From assembly GCA_002255955.1 (NCBI GenBank), contig NKIM01000004.1, positions 62,001-126,000 on the forward strand: a stretch of 64,000 nucleotides of DNA. The letters run 5' to 3'. The notes beneath the pieces are model-generated. The model saw only the letters and a list, made by a program, of their open reading frames with translations. It did not search any database and was not told the DNA's origin. The position numbers were made by a program, and so were the translations under genes. Source of the DNA: Burkholderiales bacterium PBB2. Its GTDB lineage: Bacteria > Pseudomonadota > Gammaproteobacteria > Burkholderiales > Burkholderiaceae_C. Below, in pieces: positions 42,688-52,160 of the stretch (position 1 is its first letter; the number at the start of each line of letters is the position of its first letter).

Positions 42688-44934
42688 ATGCCGCCTTCTT
42701 CTGCTTCTTCGCGCGCGTCCTCTGCGTCAACTCGGCGCTCAGCCCGGCCCCGTCTTCGATTCTTTCTGGCCGCCGGCGCTTCGGCCCTGGCGCTGAGCAT
42801 TCTGGTCTTGGCGGTGCTGAAGCTGCAGCGAGAGCGCCCGCCCGCTGCTACGCCCGAGATCAGCGAGCGTGCCGCCGATTCGGCGGTTCTGGCTGATGCA
42901 AGGCCGCTGCCGCCGGCCATGCCTCCGGTGCCGCCACCCAGCGAGTTCGCCGCTCCGGCGCGTTTGGACTTGCTGGCGGGTGATGGCCATGCCGGCCACC
43001 GCGATGGGGCCCGTGCGCAGGCACGATTCGCCGATCCCTACGGCATTGCCGTCGATGCGCGTGGCGTGATCTACATCAGCGACGGCGGCGACAGCAACCG
43101 CATCCGGCGCTTGCGAACCGACGGGCAGGTGGACACCCTCAGTGGCGGCGTCGAAGGCTTTCGTGACGGCCCGCTGGCCGAGGCTGCGTTCCACACCCCT
43201 TCGGGCCTGGCGGTCGATGCGCAGGGCAATCTCTATGTCGCCGACACCGGCAACCATGCCATCCGCAAGATCAGCCCGCAGGGCCATGTCAGCACCGTGG
43301 CCGGCAATGGCCAGCCGGGCTTTCGCGACGGCCCGGCCGAGCAGGCCCGCTTCAACGGCCCACTGGGCGTGGCGGTCGGGCGCGATGGTTCGGTCTATGT
43401 CGCAGACAGCTACAACGACCGCATCCGCGTCATCAGCCCCGCGGGGCAGGTGCGCACCCTGGCCGGCAGCGCCTGGCCAGGCGAGCAGGATGGCCCGGGC
43501 GGCAAGGCACGGTTCGACACGCCGACCGCCCTGGTCGTCGACGAGCAGGACCGCATCTGGGTGCTCGACAGCCGCAACGACGCCGTTCGCCTGGTGCAGC
43601 CAGACGGCACGGTCAGCACGTTTGCGCGCGGCGATGATGAAGACGAGGAGGAGCTGCTGCGCCGCCCCTTGAGCCTGACGCGCAGCCACGACGGCTACCT
43701 TTACGTCGGTGTGCTGCGCCGGGGTGCCTTGCTGCAGATCGCGCCGGATGGCCGCGTGCACCGCCTCAGCGGTGGCCCGCGCGCCCACCTGGCCCGGCCC
43801 GCCGGGCTGGCGCTGTCGCCGCGCGGTGAGCTCTTGATCACCGATGCGGCCTCGTTTCGCGTCCATCGCCTGAGCTGGGGGCAGGGCGAGCCGGAAGCCG
43901 CCAACCCGGCGCCGCGCGCCGATGTCGGGCCTGCGCCCGATCTGGCCTTGCCGCGGACCGAAGGGCGCTGGCCCGTGTTGCCGCAGCAGAGCTGGCACGA
44001 GGTGGTGGGCACGCCGGGCGAGGTGCGCGGCCGCCGCGGAGGCGATGCGCGTGACCATCTGCATGAGGGCCTGGATGTGAAGGGCGATGTCGGCGAGTTG
44101 GTGGTGGCCATGGCCGATGCCAAAGTCAGCAGCCCGCTGGCCAACTGGGCCTACGGCAGCAATGCCGAGGGTCTGTCCCTGGATCGCCTGACCTACATCC
44201 ACATCCGGGTGGGGCGTGACAAGCGGGGCCATCTGCTCAACCCGAGGCAGTTCCAGCTGGTGCTGGATGCGGCTGGTCGGCCCGAGCGCATCCGGGTGCG
44301 TCGCGGCACGCGCTTCGCGGCGGGCGATGCCCTCGGCAACATCAATCCCATGGCCCATGTGCACATCAATCTGGGCACGGGCGGCTACCACCGCAACCCC
44401 TTGCAGCTGGGCTTTGCCGGGTTCAGCGACCAGGAGCCGCCCTTGATCGAGGGCATCGAGGTCTTTGATGCTGCGGGGCGGCGCTTGCGTCAGTTGGAGC
44501 AGGGACGCCTGCGTCTGCCTGCCGATTGGCGTGACTTGCAGTTTGTGGTCGATGCCTGGGATCAGGTCGATGGCAATGAAGAGCGCCGCCGCCTGGGCCT
44601 GCACAGCTTGGGCTATCAAGTGCTGCACGAGGACGGCCGCCCCCTGTCTGGTTTCGAGCAGCCACGCATGACACTGGATTTCAGCCGCCTGCCGGTGGAC
44701 GACAAGGCCGTCAAACAAGCCTATGCCGCGCGCAGCGGCGTGACCGTGCATGGCAGCGCCGTCACGCGCTTTCGCTACCAGCTGGGGGCGCAGGTGCGCG
44801 ATGGGCGCAGCGCGCCATCGGCGCTGCTGGATGCGCCCTTACCGGCGGGGGACTACCTGCTTCGCGTGATCGCGCGAGACCAGCAGGGCAACGAGGCGCT
44901 GCTCCGCCGCGATCTGGCCTTGAGGGTGCGCTGA
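42688..44934 (+). CDS. NHL-repeat protein with C-terminal M23-like (LytM-type) domain
   Basis: A 748-residue protein. A basic N-terminus and one hydrophobic segment (about 24-46) suggest a signal anchor, with the rest in the periplasm. Residues about 95-400 hold NHL/beta-propeller repeats with the phrases PYGIAVDARGVIYISD and PSGLAVDAQGNLYVADTGNHAI. After a linker, a region resembles M23 metallopeptidases: His459-x3-Asp463 in HEGLD and His557-x-His559 in AHVHINLG. These are the zinc positions of that family. An Ig-like C-terminus follows. The fusion is unusual. It may bind or cut peptidoglycan, or be a dead enzyme used for binding. An orphan response regulator gene faces it. Confidence 0.72.
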   Translation: MPPSSASSRASSASTRRSARPRLRFFLAAGASALALSILVLAVLKLQRERPPAATPEISERAADSAVLADARPLPPAMPPVPPPSEFAAPARLDLLAGDGHAGHRDGARAQARFADPYGIAVDARGVIYISDGGDSNRIRRLRTDGQVDTLSGGVEGFRDGPLAEAAFHTPSGLAVDAQGNLYVADTGNHAIRKISPQGHVSTVAGNGQPGFRDGPAEQARFNGPLGVAVGRDGSVYVADSYNDRIRVISPAGQVRTLAGSAWPGEQDGPGGKARFDTPTALVVDEQDRIWVLDSRNDAVRLVQPDGTVSTFARGDDEDEEELLRRPLSLTRSHDGYLYVGVLRRGALLQIAPDGRVHRLSGGPRAHLARPAGLALSPRGELLITDAASFRVHRLSWGQGEPEAANPAPRADVGPAPDLALPRTEGRWPVLPQQSWHEVVGTPGEVRGRRGGDARDHLHEGLDVKGDVGELVVAMADAKVSSPLANWAYGSNAEGLSLDRLTYIHIRVGRDKRGHLLNPRQFQLVLDAAGRPERIRVRRGTRFAAGDALGNINPMAHVHINLGTGGYHRNPLQLGFAGFSDQEPPLIEGIEVFDAAGRRLRQLEQGRLRLPADWRDLQFVVDAWDQVDGNEERRRLGLHSLGYQVLHEDGRPLSGFEQPRMTLDFSRLPVDDKAVKQAYAARSGVTVHGSAVTRFRYQLGAQVRDGRSAPSALLDAPLPAGDYLLRVIARDQQGNEALLRRDLALRVR

Positions 44935-44946
44935 CTCAGCGCCGGC

Positions 44947-45699
44947 TCAGACCAGGCCTTGCTTGCTTGCCAGCACAGCCGCTTCAGCGCGGCTGGATAC
45001 ATTGAGCTTCTTGTAGATGCTCTTGATGTGGTCGTTGACCGTGAACCACTTGATGCCCATCAGGTTGGCGATTTCCTTGATGGTGAAGCCCTTGCTGAGG
45101 TAGGTCAGGACTTCGCTTTCGCGCGGGGTCAGGCGCTCCCATTCGGGCGGCGGGTCCAGCACCACGCCGCGGCCGGTGCCGAAGGTGCTGGGCGCTCCCG
45201 AGGAGGACAGGCTGCCAAAGCCCGAGTTCAGGGCCATGGGGCCGCTGTCGCCGGTGGAGTTGGGACGGAAGTGTGAGAGCAGGCGGCGCGCAATCGCCGG
45301 TGACAGCGGCGGCTGGCCCTTGACGATGCGCTGCAGTTCTTCCACCAGCACCTCGAAGCGGTCTTCCTTCAGCAAATAGCCGTCGGCGCCGCATTGCAGG
45401 GCGGGGAAGAGATGGTCATCGTCCGAGTACAGAGTGGTGACGATCTTGAGGGCCGGGGAGCCGGCCATCTCGGCCAACAACTCCATGCCATTGCCATCGG
45501 GCAGTTCCAGATCCACCAGCACCAGGCGGAAGCTGGCCTCGGGGTCACTCTGGCTCAGTAGGCTGATGTGGCGGCGTGCGCCTTCCAGATCACCGGCTTC
45601 GGCGATGTCCATAGGGTCGCTGAAGCTCTCGCGCACCACGCGGCAGAGAAAGCTCCGGGCAACCGGGTTGTCTTCAATGATCAGTACTTTGACGGCCAT
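44947..45699 (-). CDS. NarL/FixJ-type response regulator
   Basis: A 250-residue regulator. The receiver domain has the acidic pair in IIEDN, the phosphoacceptor Asp63 in LVDLELPDG and a conserved Lys in YLLKED. A Ser/Gly-rich linker (about 146-180) leads to a LuxR-type helix-turn-helix starting RLTPRESEVLTYLSKG. No histidine kinase gene is adjacent, so it is an orphan here. The linker is longer than usual. It is convergent with the NHL/M23-like gene, with 12 bp between the stops; that pairing does not prove a link. Confidence 0.92.
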   Translation of the reverse strand: MAVKVLIIEDNPVARSFLCRVVRESFSDPMDIAEAGDLEGARRHISLLSQSDPEASFRLVLVDLELPDGNGMELLAEMAGSPALKIVTTLYSDDDHLFPALQCGADGYLLKEDRFEVLVEELQRIVKGQPPLSPAIARRLLSHFRPNSTGDSGPMALNSGFGSLSSSGAPSTFGTGRGVVLDPPPEWERLTPRESEVLTYLSKGFTIKEIANLMGIKWFTVNDHIKSIYKKLNVSSRAEAAVLASKQGLV

Positions 45700-45958
45700 A
45701 GTGAGAAGGTCAGCACAAATTCCATCCTAGCGCACAACCGCGGCCCACAGCCGTCGCCGAGACAGCTGATTACACATCCCGCCTTGGCTGTTGTCCGAGC
45801 GCTGCGTCACAAGCTAGGGAATCCCCGAGGAGTCCGTGCACTGCGCCCGCAGCCACTGGCTCAGGCTGGCACGTTGGTCGCCCATCGTCGTGCAGCCCAA
45901 GCTTGGGGCAGGGTTGCGGAAGGGGTGGGCGCGGCGGCGCTTGCCTACAATGCCGCCC

Positions 45959-46708
45959 ATGCGCATATTGATCGCCAATGATGATGGTTACCTGGCGCCG
46001 GGGCTTCTTGCGCTGGTCAAGGCTTGTGAAGGCCTGGGACAGATCGAAGTCATCGCCCCCGAGCAGAACGCCAGCGGCACCTCCAACTCCCTGACCCTGG
46101 GTCGCCCGCTGTCCGTCTACACCGCCAGCAACGGCTTTCGCTACGTCAACGGCACGCCCTCGGACTGCGTCCATGTGGCCTTGACCGGCTTGCTGGACTA
46201 CAAGCCCGATCTGGTGCTTTCGGGCATCAACAACGGCGCCAATATGGGCGACGACACCCTGTATTCCGGCACCGTGGCTGCTGCCACCGAGGGCTTTTTG
46301 TTTGGCATCCCCTCGATCGCCTTTTCCCAGGTCGACAAGGGTTGGGGTCATCTCGATGCCGCGGCGGCACTGGCTCGCCAGGTGGTCGAGCAGGTGCTGG
46401 CCGGCGGCCTGGGCTCGGCCTTTTTGCTCAATGTGAACATTCCGAACCGGGCGGATGCCTGCGATCTGCCGCGGCGTGTGACCCGCCTGGGCCGGCGTCA
46501 TGCCAGCGAACCGGTGATCAAGCAGATGAGCCCGCGTGGCGAGCCGATCTACTGGATCGGCCCCGCTGGCGACGCGCGTGAAGCGGGCGAGGGCACCGAT
46601 TTCCACGCCACCGCGAACGGCATGGTCTCCCTGACACCTCTGCAGGTGGATCTGACCCACCATGCCGCCCTGGGCGCCTGGGCGCAGCGACTGGACCGGC
46701 CGGCATGA
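45959..46708 (+). CDS. surE: 5'/3'-nucleotidase SurE
   Basis: A 249-residue metal-dependent phosphatase. I chose the ATG at 45959 ([11 protein letters not shown]), the standard start; an ATG three codons earlier exists. The metal-binding motif is IANDDGY, with ASGTSNSLT and [26 protein letters not shown] following, all intact. SurE dephosphorylates nucleotides under stress. It opens the surE-pcm-nlpD-rpoS block, overlapping pcm by 4 bp. A TACAAT hexamer lies 7 bases before the start codon, hinting at a very short leader. Confidence 0.95.
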   Translation: MRILIANDDGYLAPGLLALVKACEGLGQIEVIAPEQNASGTSNSLTLGRPLSVYTASNGFRYVNGTPSDCVHVALTGLLDYKPDLVLSGINNGANMGDDTLYSGTVAAATEGFLFGIPSIAFSQVDKGWGHLDAAAALARQVVEQVLAGGLGSAFLLNVNIPNRADACDLPRRVTRLGRRHASEPVIKQMSPRGEPIYWIGPAGDAREAGEGTDFHATANGMVSLTPLQVDLTHHAALGAWAQRLDRPA

Positions 46709-47580
46709 ACAGTGGCAACGGCGGCAGCAAGCCTGCGGCTCGCTCACCGCGCTTCCCCTTGCCGCTGGGCAAGATGGGTGGCGCCAGTGCCTCCTCCAGC
46801 GCGTCGTCCGGCGTGGGCGGCGGCGTGGCGCGTGAGGTGCTGATGCCGCAGCGCCACCTGCGCGAGGCGGCCCAGGACGCGGCGCGCCAGCTGGCGCCCA
46901 GCGGGCTCGGCCTGGATTCGGCCAAGGTGCGCCAGCGCATGGTGCTGCGTCTGCGCCGTGACGGCTTGCACGATGAGCGCGTGCTGGAGGCCCTGTCGCG
47001 CGTGCCGCGCCATGAGTTCGTGGACAGCGCCCTGGCCATCCAGGCTTACGAAGACACCAGCCTGCCCATCGGTCACGAGCAAACCATCTCCAAGCCTTCG
47101 GTCGTGGGCCGCATGATCGCCATGCTGTTCGGCGGTCAGTCGGCCAGCCAGCGCGGCCATCTCGGCCGCACGCTGGAGATCGGCACCGGCTGCGGCTATC
47201 AGGCTGCCGTGCTGGCCCTGCTCTCGCAAAGCCTGGTGTCGATCGAGCGCCTCAAGCCCTTGCACGACAAGGCGCGCAGCAATCTGGCACCGCTGCACCT
47301 GCCTCAGGTGCGCCTGATTTACGGCGACGGCCGGCTCGGTGCGCCGGGCGCGGCGCCCTTCGACAGCATCGTCGCCGCGGCTGGTGGTGATGACATCCCG
47401 AGCGCCTGGCTGGAGCAGCTGGCGCCGGGTGGCCGCCTGATCGCGCCCATGGCCGCGCCGGGCGGGCGGGGTCAGGTCTTGGTGCGGGTGGATCATCTGC
47501 TGGAAAACGGCCGCAGTCGCTTTGTGCGCACAGAGCACGAGGCGGTGCTCTTCGTGCCCCTAAAATCCGGCGTCATGTGA
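46705..47580 (+). CDS. pcm: Protein-L-isoaspartate O-methyltransferase
   Basis: A 291-residue enzyme, longer than the usual 210 because of a Ser/Gly-rich N-terminal extension of about 75 residues. The core has SKPSVVGRM, the SAM-binding [15 protein letters not shown] and the later [13 protein letters not shown]. It methylates L-isoaspartyl residues in aged proteins, starting their repair. The start overlaps the surE stop (ATGA), so translation is coupled. A hairpin and T-run follow the stop and may cut readthrough into nlpD. Confidence 0.93.
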   Translation: MNSGNGGSKPAARSPRFPLPLGKMGGASASSSASSGVGGGVAREVLMPQRHLREAAQDAARQLAPSGLGLDSAKVRQRMVLRLRRDGLHDERVLEALSRVPRHEFVDSALAIQAYEDTSLPIGHEQTISKPSVVGRMIAMLFGGQSASQRGHLGRTLEIGTGCGYQAAVLALLSQSLVSIERLKPLHDKARSNLAPLHLPQVRLIYGDGRLGAPGAAPFDSIVAAAGGDDIPSAWLEQLAPGGRLIAPMAAPGGRGQVLVRVDHLLENGRSRFVRTEHEAVLFVPLKSGVM

Positions 47581-47609
47581 GGCGGCCTTCGGCCGGCCTC
47601 GCCTTTTTT
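47578..47609 (+). terminator. Probable terminator after pcm
   Basis: The sequence AGGCGGCCTTCGGCCGGCCT then CGCCT can fold as nested stems (AGGCG with CGCCT; GCC-TTC-GGC inside) and ends in six T residues. The interior is imperfect. It lies inside the conserved block, so it may only attenuate transcription into nlpD. Confidence 0.6.
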
Positions 47610-47684
47610 GGACTCCGGCTTTGAATGAATGTGTGAATGAATGAAGGCCGGAGCCTTCCAACGCACCAGCCCCGACAGCGACGC

Positions 47685-48605
47685 ATGCAACCGACATTTC
47701 ATCCTTCCATCAAGCTCTTGCTGGCCTGCGGCCTGCTTTCCTTGACGGCTTGCGGTACCAGCCTGAATCGTGCGCCGGTGGAAGAACGACCGGTGGGCGG
47801 CAGCGTCAAGCCGGCGCCCACCGCGCCCGTGGCCCCGACGCCGAGCAACGCTCCGGCGGCCGAAGCCAAGCCCCTGCCCGGCGCCGAGAACGCTGGCAAG
47901 CCCGGCTACTACACCGTCAAACCCGGTGACACCCTGATCCGCATCGCCCTCGATAACGGCCAGAACTGGCGGGATCTGAGCAAGTGGAACAACCTCGACA
48001 AGCCTAATCTGATTGAGGTGGGTCAGGTCTTGCGCGTGCTGCCCCCCGGCGTCGATGCCGGTAGCGTGGCTGCCCGTCCCGTGAGCACGGCCAAGGTGGA
48101 CACCCGCCCGCTGGACAGCAAGGCCAACGCTGGCGCGGCCTCGGCACCCTCGGCGGCGGATAAGTCTGCCTCGGCGGCCTCGGCTGCGGCATCTTCGGCC
48201 AGCCAGCCGGTCGCCTCGGCCAGCCGTGACAACGACGACGATCCAGCTTGGGCCTGGCCGACGAGCACCTCCGTGGGTGCCGGCTTTGATGAGCAGCGCA
48301 ACAAGGGCCTGGCCTTCTTCGGCAAGCCCGGGGATGCGGTGCTGGCGGCTGCCGATGGCCGCGTGGTCTACGCAGGCTCGGGCTTGCGCGGCTACGGCAA
48401 TCTGGTCATCATCAAGCACAACGCGACCTACCTGACGGCCTACGCACACAACCAAACCCTGCTGGTCAAAGAAGACCAGGCCGTGCGCAAGGGGCAGAAG
48501 ATCGCGGAAATGGGGTCCAGCGACGCCGAGCAGGTGAAACTGCATTTCGAGGTGCGCAAGCTGGGCAAGCCGATCGACCCTGCCAAGGTCCTGCCCGCTC
48601 GCTAG
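47685..48605 (+). CDS. nlpD: NlpD-type LysM/M23 lipoprotein
   Basis: A 306-residue lipoprotein. The signal ends in LTAC, where the Cys at about residue 23 is lipidated. A Pro/Ala-rich linker leads to a LysM domain (about 75-118, [14 protein letters not shown]) that binds peptidoglycan, another Ala/Ser-rich linker, then a LytM/M23 domain. In that domain the metal motif H-x-G-x-D is replaced by NKGLAF, so it cannot hold zinc normally. This fits NlpD/EnvC factors, which activate amidases during cell division. It is upstream of rpoS, as in many Proteobacteria. Confidence 0.93.
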   Translation: MQPTFHPSIKLLLACGLLSLTACGTSLNRAPVEERPVGGSVKPAPTAPVAPTPSNAPAAEAKPLPGAENAGKPGYYTVKPGDTLIRIALDNGQNWRDLSKWNNLDKPNLIEVGQVLRVLPPGVDAGSVAARPVSTAKVDTRPLDSKANAGAASAPSAADKSASAASAAASSASQPVASASRDNDDDPAWAWPTSTSVGAGFDEQRNKGLAFFGKPGDAVLAAADGRVVYAGSGLRGYGNLVIIKHNATYLTAYAHNQTLLVKEDQAVRKGQKIAEMGSSDAEQVKLHFEVRKLGKPIDPAKVLPAR

Positions 48606-48642
48606 CCTGATCTCGGGCTGGCGCGTTCGATGTGAGCCCGCC

Positions 48643-49665
48643 ATGAAACGCAGCCCGTCCTCGCCCTCGCCCCTGTCCCATTCGCTGCCGCTGGCGGCGG
48701 GATTGGCCGGGCAGGCGGCGGGCTCGATGTCTGGTGCTCACGAGCGCGCTGCCGACGAGGTTGAAGACGAAGTGGCCGGTTTGAATGGTCGCCTCAACAC
48801 CGGCAGCGACCTGGAGGTAGGCAATGCGCTGCAGGCCTATCTGCGCGACATCCGCCGCACACCCTTGCTCAGTCCGCAGCAGGAGTTCGAGACCGCCCAG
48901 CGCGCACGCGCCGGTGACTTCGCGGCCCGTCAATCCATGATCGAGCACAACCTGCGCCTGGTCGTCTCCATCGCCAAGAACTACCTGGGCCGCGGTCTGC
49001 CGCTCAGCGATCTGATCGAAGACGGCAATCTCGGCCTCATGCATGCCATCGGCAAGTTCGAGCCCGAGCGTGGTTTTCGTTTCTCCACCTACGCCAGCTG
49101 GTGGATACGCCAGAGCATCGAGAGTGCCTTGATGCACCAGGCTCGCCTGGTGCGCCTGCCGGTGCACATCGTGCGCGAGCTCAACCATGTGCTGAAGGCG
49201 CGGCGGGCACTCGAGGCCGTGCAGAGCCAGAACGGCGGCGCCGGCCAGGTGCGGGCCGAAGACATCGCCGCCGCGCTGGGCCGGCCTTTGGCCGAGGTGT
49301 CCGAGTTGCTGGCCTATGCCGAGCTGCCCAGCTCGCTCGATGCGCCGGTCGATCGAAACGGCGAGGGTGGCGAATCGATGATGGACCTGGTGGCTGATGA
49401 GCAGACCGTCGATCCGCTGGGCTTGCGCCTCAGTCATGAGCTGGATGAGCTGCTGCGCCACGGCATGTCGGCCTTGAACGAGCGAGAGCGCGAGGTCTTG
49501 GCCGGCCGCTTCGGTCTGTTCGACCGCGAGCCCGAAACCCTCGATGTGCTGGCCGTGCGGCTCAAGCTCCCGCGCGAGCGCATCCGCCAGATCCAGATCG
49601 AAGCGCTGGCCAAGCTCAAGCGCAACATGATGCGCCACGGCATCGACCGCGACTCCATCTTCTGA
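48643..49665 (+). CDS. rpoS: RNA polymerase sigma factor RpoS
   Basis: A 340-residue sigma-70 family factor. Region 1.2 is at [17 protein letters not shown]. Region 2 has [39 protein letters not shown] and the promoter-melting [13 protein letters not shown]. Region 4 ends with [18 protein letters not shown]. RpoS directs stationary-phase and general stress transcription. It is 37 bp after nlpD, so it is probably read both from an upstream promoter and one inside nlpD, as in other bacteria. The N-terminus carries a Ser/Pro-rich extension. Confidence 0.95.
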   Translation: MKRSPSSPSPLSHSLPLAAGLAGQAAGSMSGAHERAADEVEDEVAGLNGRLNTGSDLEVGNALQAYLRDIRRTPLLSPQQEFETAQRARAGDFAARQSMIEHNLRLVVSIAKNYLGRGLPLSDLIEDGNLGLMHAIGKFEPERGFRFSTYASWWIRQSIESALMHQARLVRLPVHIVRELNHVLKARRALEAVQSQNGGAGQVRAEDIAAALGRPLAEVSELLAYAELPSSLDAPVDRNGEGGESMMDLVADEQTVDPLGLRLSHELDELLRHGMSALNEREREVLAGRFGLFDREPETLDVLAVRLKLPRERIRQIQIEALAKLKRNMMRHGIDRDSIF

Positions 49666-49695
49666 GCGGCCGGTCAGCCCGCCGCGGCGCGCGGC

Positions 49696-49701
49696 GATAA
49701 T
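49696..49701 (+). promoter_or_regulatory. -10-like GATAAT six bases before the rlmD start codon
   Basis: GATAAT (49696-49701) is followed by six bases and then the rlmD ATG at 49708. If it acts as a -10 element, transcription would begin at or next to the start codon, giving a leaderless message. No clear Shine-Dalgarno sequence lies in the gap, which agrees with this. Confidence 0.5.
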
Positions 49702-49707
49702 TGCGGC

Positions 49708-51063
49708 ATGAGTCAAGAAACAGAATGGCTGACGGTCGAATCGATCGACCTGGATGCCCAGGGCGTGGCCCACAAGGAAGACGGCAAGGTGGTGTTCATC
49801 GAAGGCGCCTTGCCGGGTGAACAGGTCCAGGTCAGCACCGGCCGCAAGAAGAACAACTGGGAGCAGGGCACGATGACGGCCATGCGGCGCGAGAGCGCCC
49901 AGCGCGTCACGCCCGGCTGCCCGCATTTCGGTCTCCATGCCGGCGCCTGCGGTGGCTGCAAGATGCAGCATTTGCACGCCGGTGCCCAGGTTGCCGTGAA
50001 GCAGCGCGTGGTGGAGGACAACCTCTGGCACCTCGGCAAGGTCAAGCCCGAGATGCTGCTGCGTCCGATCGAGGGGCCGACCTGGGGCTACCGCTACCGC
50101 GCCCGCTTCTCGGTGCGCTATGTGCCGAAGAAGGGTCAGGTCTTGATCGGCTTCCACGAGCGCAAGAGCCGCTACGTGGCCGATATGCAGGTCTGCAAGG
50201 TGGTGCCGCAGCGCGTCAGCGACCTGCTGATGCCGCTGCGCGACCTCATCGCCAGCATGGACGAACGCGACCGCCTGCCGCAGATCGAGCTGGCCATGGG
50301 CGACGAGGTCATCGCCCTGGTGCTGCGCAACCTGAATCCCCTGCTGGAGCCGGATCGTCAGCGCCTGCGTGACTTTGCGGCGCTGCACCCAGGCGTGCAA
50401 TGGTGGTTGCAGCCCAAGGGGCCGGAGACCGTGCATCTGCTCGATGAAGGCGGCCCTGAGTTGGCCTACCGCCTGCCCGAGTTCGGCGTGGTCATGCCCT
50501 TCAAGCCCACTGATTTCACCCAGGTCAATCCGCACATCAACACCGTGCTGGTCGGTCGCGCGCTGCGCTTGCTGGCGGTGCAGCCTGATGAGCGGGTGAT
50601 CGATTGGTTCTGCGGCCTGGGCAACTTCACCTTGCCCTTGGCGACGCAGGCGCGCGAGGTCTTGGGCATCGAGGGCAGCGAGACCCTGGTGCAGCGCTCG
50701 CGCGAGAACGCCGCGCGCAATGGCCTGGCCGACAAGACCCGCTTTGTGGCCCGCAATTTGTTCGAGATGACGCCGGAACTGCTGGTGGCCGATGGCGTGG
50801 CCGACAAATGGCTGGTTGACCCGCCGCGCGACGGCGCTTTTGCCTTGGCCAAGGCGGTGGCCGATATTGCTCAGAATCCGGAACTGGCCCCCGGCTGGAC
50901 CTTGCCCAAGCGCATCGTCTACGTGTCCTGCAACCCGTCCACACTGGCGCGTGATGCAGGCTTGCTGGTCAATGTGGCGGGCTATCGCTGCACGGCGGCC
51001 AGTGCGGTCAATATGTTCCCGCACACCTCGCATGTGGAGAGCATTGCGGTGTTTGAGCGCTGA
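49708..51063 (+). CDS. rlmD: 23S rRNA (uracil(1939)-C(5))-methyltransferase RlmD
   Basis: A 451-residue SAM-dependent enzyme. A TRAM RNA-binding domain (residues about 3-60) comes first. Iron-sulfur cysteines follow in [14 protein letters not shown] and MQVC. The Rossmann domain has [13 protein letters not shown], and the catalytic nucleophile is in [12 protein letters not shown]. It methylates U1939 of 23S rRNA. It lies 42 bp downstream of rpoS, but a -10-like hexamer at 49696 suggests its own leaderless promoter. A terminator follows. Confidence 0.94.
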   Translation: MSQETEWLTVESIDLDAQGVAHKEDGKVVFIEGALPGEQVQVSTGRKKNNWEQGTMTAMRRESAQRVTPGCPHFGLHAGACGGCKMQHLHAGAQVAVKQRVVEDNLWHLGKVKPEMLLRPIEGPTWGYRYRARFSVRYVPKKGQVLIGFHERKSRYVADMQVCKVVPQRVSDLLMPLRDLIASMDERDRLPQIELAMGDEVIALVLRNLNPLLEPDRQRLRDFAALHPGVQWWLQPKGPETVHLLDEGGPELAYRLPEFGVVMPFKPTDFTQVNPHINTVLVGRALRLLAVQPDERVIDWFCGLGNFTLPLATQAREVLGIEGSETLVQRSRENAARNGLADKTRFVARNLFEMTPELLVADGVADKWLVDPPRDGAFALAKAVADIAQNPELAPGWTLPKRIVYVSCNPSTLARDAGLLVNVAGYRCTAASAVNMFPHTSHVESIAVFER

Positions 51064-51069
51064 AATGAA

Positions 51070-51097
51070 GAAAGGGCCGTCAGGCCCTTTCGTTTTT
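51070..51097 (+). terminator. Rho-independent terminator after rlmD
   Basis: The stem GAAAGGGCC / GGCCCTTTC with a GTCA loop is followed by G and five T residues, seven bases after the rlmD stop. Confidence 0.9.
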
Positions 51098-51099
51098 AT

Positions 51100-51192
51100 G
51101 CGCCACGCAGTTGGCGCTCATCGCGCGGAGTCCGCGGCTCCGGCTCTGCCGGGCCGTCGGACTCGCCCCCTTGAGGGGGCCGGCGCAGCCGG
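51100..51192. repeat. REP-like composite palindromic intergenic element
   Basis: Four nested dyads are packed in about 93 bp: GCGCCA/TGGCGC (51100-51117), GAGTCCG/CGGACTC (51128-51164), GCCCCCTTGAGGGGGC (51165-51180) and CCGGC-GCA-GCCGG (51180-51192). There is no coding potential and no T-run. Elements with a CCCCCTTGAGGGGG core and GCGCAGCCGG tail are, as I recall, frequent between genes in this bacterial group, and resemble REP sequences. Only one copy is in this window, so the repeat call rests on structure and memory. Confidence 0.55.
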
Positions 51193-51201
51193 TAGGGGGT
51201 G

Positions 51202-51897
51202 TTAGTCCCTTTCTCCACCAAAGATGCCCAGCAGGGACAGCAGGCTCTGGAACACGTTGTAGAGGTCCAGATAGATGGCCAGGGTGGCCGAGATGTAGTT
51301 GGTCTCGCCGCCGTCCAGCACGCGCTTGATGTCATAGAGCATGAAGGCCGAGAACACGGCCATGGACAGCACCAGCAGGGTCAGCATCAGGGCCGAGGAC
51401 TGCAGGAACACATTCACCACGCCGGCCACCAGCATGATGATGGCGCCCACGAACAGGAACTTGCCCATGCTGGACAGGTCGCGCTTGATCACGGTGGCCA
51501 GGCTGGCCATGGCGAAGAAGATGGCGCCCGTGCCGCCAAAGGCCGTCATGATCAGGCTGCTGCCATTCTTGAAGCCCAGCACCGCGGCCAACAGGCGCGA
51601 GAGCATCAGGCCCATGAAGAAGGTGAAGGCGAGCAGGGCGTAGACGCCGGTGCTGCTGTTCTTGGTCTTTTCCACCAGCATCATCAGGCCGAAGGCGCCG
51701 GCCATGAAGACGATCAAGCTCATGCCGGTGCCCATGCTGGCCATCAGGCCGGTGGACACGCCCACCCAGGCGCCCAGCACGGTGGGCACCATGGACAGGG
51801 CCAGCAGCCAGTAGGTGTTGCGCAGCACGCGCTGGCGCTCGGCCGCCAGGCCTTGGCCCAGGCTTGCGTTCAGTTGGGTTTGCAGGGTTTCATTCAT
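51202..51897 (-). CDS. Bax inhibitor-1/YccA family membrane protein
   Basis: A 231-residue inner-membrane protein with about seven hydrophobic segments, the first beginning around NTYWLLALSMVPTVLGAWVG. It ends with the family's acidic, semi-hydrophobic loop, YDIKRVLDGGETNYISATLAIYLDLYNVFQSLL, near the C-terminus. E. coli YccA of this family binds and slows the FtsH protease, and an ftsH gene lies 8 kb away in this window. No operon link exists. Other relatives are calcium-leak channels. A REP-like element lies just past its stop. Confidence 0.92.
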   Translation of the reverse strand: MNETLQTQLNASLGQGLAAERQRVLRNTYWLLALSMVPTVLGAWVGVSTGLMASMGTGMSLIVFMAGAFGLMMLVEKTKNSSTGVYALLAFTFFMGLMLSRLLAAVLGFKNGSSLIMTAFGGTGAIFFAMASLATVIKRDLSSMGKFLFVGAIIMLVAGVVNVFLQSSALMLTLLVLSMAVFSAFMLYDIKRVLDGGETNYISATLAIYLDLYNVFQSLLSLLGIFGGERD

Positions 51898-52160
51898 CTC
51901 AAGCGTCCTCCATCATCCAAACCATCGGCGGCGCGGCGATGGTCCAGCTTGTCTTGTCCCAGTGCGCCGCGTCACTCAGGGCGAAATGTAGCGCGTGCCG
52001 GGCCGCCGTGCTGAGCCCTGTGGTGCGATCGCGCAATTGGCGCTCTGCGAGTGCGCGAGGCTGCGCGGGCGGGTCAGGGCAGTGCTGCATGCCAGCGCAT
52101 GAATGGCTGGCGCCCATGCAGCTAAAGTGCGGCCTTCCCCGTTCCGATTCAAGAGAGACC

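Noticed and set aside
47685-48605. NlpD as an active M23 endopeptidase
   Set aside because: The first zinc-ligand motif is replaced (NKGLAF), so catalysis is unlikely.
48466-51033. A long minus-strand open frame covering nlpD, rpoS and rlmD
   Set aside because: All three plus-strand genes have intact family motifs; the antisense frame has none and is a GC-bias artefact.
51165-51180. GCCCCCTTGAGGGGGC as a terminator for the yccA-like gene
   Set aside because: No T-run follows on either strand, and it is part of a larger set of palindromes better read as a REP-like element.
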